The notes beneath the pieces were generated by a model. It worked only from the letters and a program-made list of their open reading frames with translations, ran no database searches and was not told the origin of the DNA. 64,000 nt of DNA from an uncultured Chiayiivirga sp. (GTDB lineage: Bacteria; Pseudomonadota; Gammaproteobacteria; Xanthomonadales; Xanthomonadaceae): assembly GCA_934525595.1 (NCBI GenBank), contig CAKSZJ010000016.1, positions 1-64,000 of the forward strand, read 5' to 3'. The translations under genes and the position numbers were made by a program. This document shows, piece by piece, positions 19,601 to 25,175 of this stretch. Within the stretch, counting starts at the first letter, position 1; every line of letters starts with the position of its first letter.

Positions 19601-20148
19601 TTGAGCGCCAGTTCGAGCGTTGCGCGGCGGTCGGCCGGCAGGCTCAGCTCCAGCACCGCCGCGTCGCTGGCCAGCATCGCCGTGTGCAGCACACCGCTGG
19701 CCGGGTTGTCGGCATCGGTCAGCGGAGGCAGCGCTGCGCTGCCGTCGCGGGCGTGGATCGAAAGGCGGGCGCCGGGTGGCAGGCGGAAGCGCGAGAAGGC
19801 GAATTCCAGGCTGCGCGCGCCCTTGCCGGCCACCTCCAGACGCCACGTCAGACTTCCGTCGGCGGCGGTTTCCCAGCGCCCCGGGGCGTCGTCGCCGGTC
19901 AGGTCGAAGCGCGTCGGCAGCACCTTTCCGTAGCGCAGCGGCGCGCCGATCTTGAGATCACCCACGGCGTCCTGGGCCTTGAGCCTCGCCAGGTCGGGTG
20001 CGGCGAGGCGCAGGCGTTCGCCGCCGGCTTCCAGGCGTGCGGTCTGCGCCGGCGCGCGCTGGCCGGACTTTCCCGGTGCGGCGTGGCCGGAAGCCAGCGG
20101 CAGGGCGGCAAGCAGCAGGACGACAAGGGGGAGGCGAAGCAGGGACAT
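16633..20148 (-). CDS. Secreted lysyl-endopeptidase-like serine protease
   Basis: An 1171-aa secreted protein with a signal peptide (LLRLPLVVLLLAALPLASGHA). A trypsin-fold protease domain follows with catalytic triad His260 (STAYHCIS), Asp318 (STDFTVLEL) and Ser401 (GSSGSGLW), like Achromobacter lysyl endopeptidase. Downstream is a PKD-like domain (about 490-580, YLWDADGDGIYERSG), further beta-rich modules, and a C-terminal region with a WYPPSQSGWGVNVES block typical of Xanthomonadales exoproteins. ATG 20148 was chosen because the open frame further upstream runs into the divergent ATPase gene and has no signal sequence. The tail lacks the FADGFE motif seen in two other secreted products here. 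Confidence 0.88.
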   Translation of the reverse strand: MSLLRLPLVVLLLAALPLASGHAAPGKSGQRAPAQTARLEAGGERLRLAAPDLARLKAQDAVGDLKIGAPLRYGKVLPTRFDLTGDDAPGRWETAADGSLTWRLEVAGKGARSLEFAFSRFRLPPGARLSIHARDGSAALPPLTDADNPASGVLHTAMLASDAAVLELSLPADRRATLELALKSVSWGYRDPFAAARAKSGSCNVDTACPEGDAWRNQIASVAGYSFSSNSSSLYCTGNLMATGDAGQDKVKPRLSTAYHCISTAQEASSAVFYWGFESPTCRALGSAQNATPLPATSGARAIQTGGAQLVSTNESTDFTVLELNTAVPAEAMAYYSGWDRSNIAPNGAVGIHHANGNEKRISFNDDPLTTMRNCIISDADPDTHWRVDQWELGTTEIGSSGSGLWNPSSGLLIGVLTGGTSDCSNRSGYDCYGRLGTAWEIPGDTGTTIRAALDRSGDNPESMPGASSCNAPQVTLTSPAFSTAPAAGERFELRASAQGGAGGYTYLWDADGDGIYERSGKSSRIRVSFPAQRQLNIQVQVRDAQGCIGVASRALDVVAPVIEAVSIGTPAPVCGNDLAGIDPGERYTVPVTLRNVGSVSLAAGARALFAPVGLMSMDAGPNSFGYVGTRDCGYDFIDLATGSNATAPLTTAAADGNPYGALDDARTPDISLGGSGITLYGVTYSKAVMSTNGYVSFDTGDTGSDGAPDCAGGAFPAGSGGPQLRPFHADLRVLEKAGAGLRYRWFAQCPRPSQTGGSQACHVFQWSGMEVLDADWYFNGDTEFQAIAYEGTGEVAYQYRRAAPIDLYSGAIGLIDADGGDALALACPQATRTVPAAGSAMCAFAPGAQPDADAPLRLESAAIVLPQIAAGQSATVNLPVKVSDAAACGTPLRLDYLATATVNTHSARGSRHTVGTVASSCQAVNHCAAPITTVRLRSGDISNPQRSGNGLAHLSDLGATWYTADASHLPTWYNIVGTYRDNLMDTPLLAARNLAAPAGLQPRVTQVGRAWIAPLTPTRALFAWRFEDGRAGMEYMESTTALLARPGADHTAHWYPPSQSGWGVNVESVQLGDTPLDVAATYLYDHHGTPRWTISEGAVTPGGQLLLRSHRPHCPGCAHYEDWASQRQPAGSLRLLWPESGRATISTSITLPAPLQGEWQRTSIPLVPIR

Positions 20149-20263
20149 GGGTGCAATCCAGCCTGAGAAGGTCACGACTTGGCAGAATACACTGTCACCG
20201 CAGCGTTCTCGCCCCGTGGCGCAGGCGTTTGCTCCACCTTCAACGGCTTCCCGTGGAAACCCG

Positions 20264-21742
20264 ATGTTCGATCCCCGCGATCTGGCGGTGCGCATCCGCG
20301 CCGGCACCCCGCTGCTCCTGATCGAGACCAACGAGGAGGCGCTGCTGCTGGACGCCTTCCGTCACGTCGTGGCCGAGCTGTTCCGGCCGCTGTGGCGCTG
20401 GTCGATCACCGACGGCCTCAAGCGCCTGGACATGGACGACCCCTTCCTGCCTGCGGCCACCGATTCGAGCGCGGTGCTGGACGTGATGCGGCGCGAGGAA
20501 ACGCGCGGCATCTGGCTGCTGCTCGATTTCTCCCCCTACCTGCGTTATGCCATGAGCGTGCGGATGCTGCGCGAGGTCGCGCTGGGGCAGGGCGCGGCAC
20601 GGCAGACCGTGGTGCTGATCGGCGCGAAGATCGAACTGCCGCCGGAGCTGGAGCCGCTTGCCACGCGCTTCACCATGCGCCTGCCCGACGATGCGGCGCT
20701 GGCGAAGATGCTGCGCGAGGAGGTGTTCGCCTATTCGCGCGAACACGGCGGCCGACGAGTGGAGGTGGATGCCGCGGCGCAGCGCGCGGTGCTGCGCCAT
20801 TTGCGCGGGCTGCCCCTGCTGGACGCGCGCCGCATCGCGCGCGAGCTCATCTACAACGACGGGCTGATCGGCCCGGGCGATGTCGAGCGGGCGCAGCGCG
20901 CGCGCTTCGAGCTGCTCGCACGCGGTGGTGTCGTGACGCTGGAACCGGACGTGGCGCGCATGGACCAGATCGCCGGGCTGGGTCGCCTCAAGCGCTGGGT
21001 GGAACAGCGTCGCGGCGTCTTCGTCGCCGATGTTCCGCCCAAGGGCCTGGACCGGCCGCGCGGCATGCTGCTGCTGGGGGTGCAGGGCGCCGGCAAGTCG
21101 CTCGCCGCCAAGGCCTGCGCCGGCGGCTTCGGCGTGCCGCTGCTGCGCCTGGACTTCGGCGCGCTCTACAACAAGTTCCACGGCGAGACCGAGCGCAACC
21201 TGCGCGAGGCGCTTGCCACCGCCGAGGCCATGGCGCCCTGCGTGCTGTGGTGCGACGAGATCGAGAAGGGCCTGGCCACTTCCGACAGTGACGACGGCGT
21301 CTCGCGCCGCGTGCTGGGCACCCTGCTCACCTGGATGAGCGAGCGCCGCGCGCCGGTGTTCATGGTCGCCACCGCCAACGACGTGCGGCGCCTGCCTCCC
21401 GAGTTCCTGCGCAAGGGGCGCTTCGACGAGGTGTTCTTCGTCGATCTCCCGGGCGAGGCCGCGCGCTGTGATGCCTTCCGCATCCATCTGGCAAGACGCG
21501 AGCAGGCGGTCGAAGGCTTCGATCTGCCCGCGCTGGCGGCGGCCAGCGACGGCTTTTCCGGTGCCGAGATCGAGCAGGCCATCGTCAGCGCCCTCTACGA
21601 CGCCCACGCCGATGGCGCCAGGCTCACCACCGAGCGGATCCGTACGGCCCTGACCCAGACACGCCCGCTCTCGGTGATCATGGCCGAGCAGGTGCAGTGG
21701 CTGCGCGACTGGGCGCGGGAGCGCTGCGTGGCGGCGGAATAG
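20264..21742 (+). CDS. Ycf46-like AAA ATPase
   Basis: A 492-aa AAA-family ATPase of the Ycf46 type known from cyanobacteria, plastids and many proteobacteria. The N-terminal half is a degenerate AAA-like domain (IRAGTPLLLIETNEEALLLD). The C-terminal half has Walker A GVQGAGKSLAAK, Walker B CVLWCDEIEKG, sensor VATANDV and an arginine finger in LRKGRFDEVFFVD. In cyanobacteria Ycf46 has been linked to carbon-uptake regulation; here its role is unknown. It is divergent from the protease gene and convergent with bioH. Confidence 0.87.
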   Translation: MFDPRDLAVRIRAGTPLLLIETNEEALLLDAFRHVVAELFRPLWRWSITDGLKRLDMDDPFLPAATDSSAVLDVMRREETRGIWLLLDFSPYLRYAMSVRMLREVALGQGAARQTVVLIGAKIELPPELEPLATRFTMRLPDDAALAKMLREEVFAYSREHGGRRVEVDAAAQRAVLRHLRGLPLLDARRIARELIYNDGLIGPGDVERAQRARFELLARGGVVTLEPDVARMDQIAGLGRLKRWVEQRRGVFVADVPPKGLDRPRGMLLLGVQGAGKSLAAKACAGGFGVPLLRLDFGALYNKFHGETERNLREALATAEAMAPCVLWCDEIEKGLATSDSDDGVSRRVLGTLLTWMSERRAPVFMVATANDVRRLPPEFLRKGRFDEVFFVDLPGEAARCDAFRIHLARREQAVEGFDLPALAAASDGFSGAEIEQAIVSALYDAHADGARLTTERIRTALTQTRPLSVIMAEQVQWLRDWARERCVAAE

Positions 21743-21819
21743 GCGGCGGACGGGCTTGCGGGCGGCTTGGGTCTTCCCTCTTTTCCATCGAAGGCGAAGA
21801 GGACGACCTGGCTGAGGGC

Positions 21820-22584
21820 CTAGGGTCCTGCCCGTGCCGCAAGCTCCCGCACCGCCGCGGCGACGCGCTCGGGGTCGGTCAGGAAGGGCATGTGGCCGGT
21901 GTCAAGTTCGAGACAGGCTCCGCCCGGCGCGTTTTCCGCGGCCCAGCGCATCGCGCCGGGCGGCACCATGCGATCGCGTTTTCCGGCAAGCCAGAGTGAG
22001 GGGACCGCCAGCGAGCCGACGGCGTGGCGCAGATCGGTTTCCTGCAGCAGCGCCAGACCTTGCTGCAGCGCCCGTGCCGAGGGCAGTCCGTGCTCGAAGG
22101 CGCGCGTCTTCAGAGCGCGAAGCGCAGCGGCGTCGAGCGATGAGCCGATTGCTTCCAGCGCGAGGAAACGTTCGATCGTGGCGGAAAAGTCCTGTGCCAG
22201 GCCGGAGGCGAACTGTTCGAACACCTTTGCCGGTGCGCCGAAGTGCCAGTCCTCGCCCGCCACGAACCGCGGGCTGGATGCCACCGCCACGAGCGCCCGC
22301 ACCCGCTCCGGTGCCTGCGCTGCGGCCTGCAGCGCGATCAGCCCGCCCAGCGACCAGCCCAGCCAGATCGCACCGGATGGAACGACGGCGAGCAGGGCAT
22401 CGACCACCGCTGCGGATGCGAGCCCGGTGTCGCCGCGGCTGCGCCCGTGGCCGGGCAGGTCGATCAGGTGCAGGCTGAATTCGTGTGCCAGGTGTTCAAG
22501 CAACGGCGCGAACAGTCCGCCGTGCATCGCCCAGCCGTGGATCAGCGCCAGCGGCGGCCCGCTTCCGAGAGTCTGGATGAACAT
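21820..22584 (-). CDS. bioH: Pimeloyl-ACP methyl ester esterase
   Basis: A 254-aa alpha/beta hydrolase. BioH frees pimeloyl-ACP from its methyl ester, ending the pimelate branch of biotin synthesis. It has the HGWAMHGGLF oxyanion motif, nucleophile serine in WLGWSLGGLIAL, Asp in LAGKRDRMVPP and His in DTGHMPFL. It lies 15 bp downstream of the bioF homologue, the usual bioF-bioH pairing. No bioC follows; the ATPase gene converges on it instead. Confidence 0.9.
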   Translation of the reverse strand: MFIQTLGSGPPLALIHGWAMHGGLFAPLLEHLAHEFSLHLIDLPGHGRSRGDTGLASAAVVDALLAVVPSGAIWLGWSLGGLIALQAAAQAPERVRALVAVASSPRFVAGEDWHFGAPAKVFEQFASGLAQDFSATIERFLALEAIGSSLDAAALRALKTRAFEHGLPSARALQQGLALLQETDLRHAVGSLAVPSLWLAGKRDRMVPPGAMRWAAENAPGGACLELDTGHMPFLTDPERVAAAVRELAARAGP

Positions 22585-22599
22585 GCGCGGACGCGACGT

Positions 22600-23808
22600 T
22601 CAGGCGTTGATCACGGCCGCGGCGCGCAGCACCCGCGCCAGCGCATCCAGCAGGGCGTCGATGTCGGCGTCCTCGTGCAGCGCGCTGAGCAGCACGCGCA
22701 GCCGCGCGCGACCGTCGGGTGCGGTGGGCGGGCGCATCGCATCGACCCGGAAGCCGGCGTGTTCGAGCGACCGGGCGGCGGCCACGGCGGCGGCATTGGC
22801 ACCCACGAGAATGGGCTGGATGGGCGTGGTCGAATCCACCATCGGCAGCCCGAGCTGCTGCGCGCCGCGCCGGAAGCGCGCGACCAGTGCCGCCAGCTTG
22901 AAGCGCCGCCAGCTTTCGGCGCGGGAAATCTCCAGCGCGCGCAGCGCCGCCGCGGCCAGCGGCGGCGGCATCAGGGCGGCGTGAAGATGGGCCGTGGCGC
23001 GCTCCGTGACGGCGTCGAGCACGTCGTCCGGCCCCACCAGAACCGCCCCCGAGGCGCCGAACGCGGTGTCCAGTGCGAGCAGCTGAAGCGGAACCTCGCG
23101 TGGCCCCAGGCCGGCGTGGGCCACGCTGCCGCGCCCATCGGGGCCGAGTACTCCGACGCCGTGCGCGTCGTTGACGTAGAGCGTGACGTTCTCGGCCCGC
23201 GCCAGCACCGCCAGAAGCTTCAGCGGTGCCAGATCGCCGTCCATCGCGAATACGCCGTCGGTTGCCAGGAGCGCGGCGGCGGAGCTGTCCTGCAGCAGCT
23301 TCAGCGCGCCTTCCGGCAGGACGTGCGGGAAATGGCGCAGCCGCGCGCCCGCCAGTCGGGCCGCGTCCGCCAGGCTGGCGTGGTTGAGATGGTCCTGCAC
23401 GCACAGGTCGCCTTCGCGCAGCAGCGTCTGCATCACGGCGAGGCTGGCGAGATAGGCGGAGTCGAAGGCCAGTGCGCGCGGGTAACCCTGCCATTGCGCG
23501 ACGGCCTGCTCCAGGGCGTGGTGCTCGGTGAATGCCGCGCCGGTGTGCGGCGTCGCGCCGGCGCCCACTCCGCGCCAGGCGGCGCACTCCTGCAGCGCCG
23601 CGACCACCGCGGGATGCTGCGCCAGGCCGAGCGCGTCGGCGCTGGTGAAGTCGCGCAGCACCCGCCCATCAACTTCGATCGCGATGCCTTCGCGCCCGGC
23701 GATGCGCCGCAGCGGCAAAAGGCGCCCCGCGGCGGTCGTTTCGTGCGGGACGTCGCCGCGGGGCCACAGCGCGGGCCGGGCATGGGGGCGCGCCGTCCGG
23801 CCGATCAT
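22600..23808 (-). CDS. bioF: BioF-like 8-amino-7-oxononanoate synthase homologue lacking the PLP lysine
   Basis: A 402-aa alpha-oxoamine-synthase homologue beside bioH. BioF condenses pimeloyl-ACP with alanine using PLP. Much of the family pattern is kept: DHLNHASLADAARLAGARL with the ring-stacking histidine, VFAMDGDLAPL, the DAHGVGVLGPDGRGS strand, TPIQPILVG and the C-terminal RLRVLLSALHEDADID. However, the Schiff-base lysine, normally in a (T/G)(F/L)GKxxG motif, is replaced: the segment reads ALDTAFGASGA, with Thr248 at that position. The NDYLGL and GSGxSR motifs are also degraded (SADALGL, GAGATP). The start is uncertain; ATG 23808 is a compromise, since the N-terminus is poorly conserved. 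It may be an inactive or repurposed paralogue. Confidence 0.75.
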   Translation of the reverse strand: MIGRTARPHARPALWPRGDVPHETTAAGRLLPLRRIAGREGIAIEVDGRVLRDFTSADALGLAQHPAVVAALQECAAWRGVGAGATPHTGAAFTEHHALEQAVAQWQGYPRALAFDSAYLASLAVMQTLLREGDLCVQDHLNHASLADAARLAGARLRHFPHVLPEGALKLLQDSSAAALLATDGVFAMDGDLAPLKLLAVLARAENVTLYVNDAHGVGVLGPDGRGSVAHAGLGPREVPLQLLALDTAFGASGAVLVGPDDVLDAVTERATAHLHAALMPPPLAAAALRALEISRAESWRRFKLAALVARFRRGAQQLGLPMVDSTTPIQPILVGANAAAVAAARSLEHAGFRVDAMRPPTAPDGRARLRVLLSALHEDADIDALLDALARVLRAAAVINA

Positions 23809-23952
23809 CGCGCGCGCCGTCCGGACGGCGAGGGCGCTGCGCTGGAAAGCGCGGCCGGGAGAAGGGCATTGGCTGGAAGCAGCGGCATCGGCATCGGGAT
23901 CGCGCGAACGGAGCGCCGGTGGCACAGTGGCTGCAGTCTGGAAAGCGCAACG

Positions 23953-24669
23953 ATGCCTGTCAACCGTTCCCCGTCACTCGCTTCGCGCCTTTTCGGCAGC
24001 CTGTCGTTCGGCCTCTTGCCGGCGCGCTGCCTGATGTGCGGTGCAAGCGCGCGATCACGGGACCTGTGCCAGGCCTGCGTCGCCGCGCTGCCGGTGAATA
24101 CGCCGTCGTGTCCGCGCTGCGCACTGCCGCTGGAGGCCCCGGCGCCCGTCTGCGGCGCGTGCCTGGCCGACCCGCCCGCATTCGCGCTGGCCGCGACGGC
24201 GTGGCGTTACGAATCGGCCGTGGCGCAGCTGGTGCCGCGCTTCAAGTTCCATCGAGACCTGGCCTGCGGGCGCGTGCTCGGCGAACTGGCGGCGCACTGC
24301 CTGACCCATTGGCCGGGCTGGGTCGGTGCGGAGCGCGTGGTGCCGGTGCCGCTGCACCGCACCCGCCTGGGCCAGCGCGGCTACAACCAGGCGCTGGAGC
24401 TGGCGCACAGCCTGGCCGCCCCGCACGGACTGCCGGTCGATTGGCGGAGCCTGAGCCGCATCCGCGCAACCTCGGCCCAGACCACGCTGGATGCCCCTGC
24501 CCGAAGGCGCAATCTGCGCGGCGCCTTCGAGGCCGTGCCGCAGACGGGCGTCGTGGTGCTGGTCGATGACGTCATCACCACCGGCGCCACCCTCCAGGAG
24601 GCTGCGCGCACCCTGCTGCGCGCCGGTGCGCGCGAGGTGCGCGCCGTGGCCGTCGCGCGCGTGCGCTGA
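23953..24669 (+). CDS. comF: ComF family protein
   Basis: A 238-aa ComF/GntX-type protein. The N-terminus has a zinc-ribbon-like set of cysteines (CLMCG, LCQAC, CPRC, CGAC). The C-terminus is a phosphoribosyltransferase-like fold with the PRPP motif VVVLVDDVITTGATL. ComF takes part in DNA uptake during natural transformation, and dprA is also encoded in this window. ATG 23953 starts at the first cysteine-rich module; the open frame upstream is antisense to bioF. A terminator follows at 24715. Confidence 0.9.
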   Translation: MPVNRSPSLASRLFGSLSFGLLPARCLMCGASARSRDLCQACVAALPVNTPSCPRCALPLEAPAPVCGACLADPPAFALAATAWRYESAVAQLVPRFKFHRDLACGRVLGELAAHCLTHWPGWVGAERVVPVPLHRTRLGQRGYNQALELAHSLAAPHGLPVDWRSLSRIRATSAQTTLDAPARRRNLRGAFEAVPQTGVVVLVDDVITTGATLQEAARTLLRAGAREVRAVAVARVR

Positions 24670-24714
24670 GCCTTCGGGAGACAGGTCGTCGCGCTGTTCC
24701 TGTCGTGGGCGATT

Positions 24715-24747
24715 CTCCCCGACAGCACCGCGGCGGCGGGGAGTTTT
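24715..24747 (+). terminator. Rho-independent terminator of comF
   Basis: CTCCCC (24715-24720) and GGGGAG (24738-24743) form a 6-bp GC stem around a 17-nt loop that can itself partly fold, followed directly by TTTT. It lies 46 bp after the comF stop and separates comF from the peptide/methyltransferase operon. Confidence 0.55.
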
Positions 24748-24816
24748 CTGAAGGTCCGCAGCGTCCGCACGGCCGCCTTGTCGGGGCGGCCTGGCACCGT
24801 CCCCAACAGGCGCTTC

Positions 24817-24831
24817 TGTGATAACGTCACG
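24817..24831. promoter_or_regulatory. Palindromic element and possible extended -10 upstream of the borosin operon
   Basis: TGTGA and TCACG flank a 5-bp spacer, giving a palindrome that resembles a CRP/Clp half-site pair but with 5 rather than 6 bp between the halves. The same bases contain TGTGATAAC, readable as an extended -10 (TG-N-GATAAC), with no convincing -35. It lies about 105 bp ahead of the 72-codon gene. Treat it as a candidate only. Confidence 0.25.
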
Positions 24832-24934
24832 CGCCGCTTACCCGGATTTTTAGGGGCGAAGACGCGCGGCGATGAAGGTTCACGCAAGGAGCCGGCCGAC
24901 GGGAGGGCGCAATTCTGGTTAGGGGAAGCACTAC

Positions 24935-25153
24935 ATGTCGAAACTAGTGGAGCTGATGCGGGAGCTGGGCCGCAACGCAGCCCTCGCCCGGGATTACGAG
25001 GCCGATGCGGAGGCGGTGATGCGCAACGCGGGCCTTTCCGCAGAAGAATGTCGCGCGCTGCGGGAAAAGGACTACGACGCGATCAAGCGACTGACCGGGC
25101 TGGTCGACGGCCAGTTCGCCGTCAATCACATCATCCGGGCTTACGACCAGTAG
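24935..25153 (+). CDS. Putative split-borosin precursor peptide (SonA-like, LigA-fold leader)
   Basis: A 72-aa peptide with a strong ribosome-binding site (AGGGGA, 8 bp before ATG). Residues 1 to about 55 form a small helical LigA-like domain (LMRELGRNAALARDYEADAE, then EAVMRNAGLS). From memory this aligns without gaps to SonA of Shewanella oneidensis, including the DY, EAVMR and GL positions and the K(R/T)L(T/S)G end. The domain serves there as the borosin-binding domain. The remaining tail (about 57-72: VDGQFAVNHIIRAYDQ) would be the core. In SonA, L63 and I65 are N-methylated; the ungapped equivalents here are V63 and H65, with I66 and I67 adjacent. The gene ends 22 bp before the fused methyltransferase. 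The alternative, a true dioxygenase LigA subunit, is unlikely because no LigB partner is present. Confidence 0.85.
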   Translation: MSKLVELMRELGRNAALARDYEADAEAVMRNAGLSAEECRALREKDYDAIKRLTGLVDGQFAVNHIIRAYDQ

Positions 25154-25175
25154 CCGACCGCTCGCCTGCACGCGC

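Noticed and set aside
17962..20166. A 734-codon plus-strand frame opposite the secreted protease
   Set aside because: Composition is low-complexity (Gly, Arg, Ala) with no motif, and the protease on the other strand has a full catalytic triad and signal peptide.
24790..24812. Sigma54 promoter (TGGCAC) upstream of the borosin operon
   Set aside because: The -24 half is present but the -12 TTGC element is missing at the required distance.
24935..25153. Nif11-type leader peptide or genuine LigA dioxygenase subunit
   Set aside because: The sequence lacks the Nif11 pattern and double-Gly cleavage site. No extradiol dioxygenase beta subunit is nearby, whereas a borosin methyltransferase is directly downstream.
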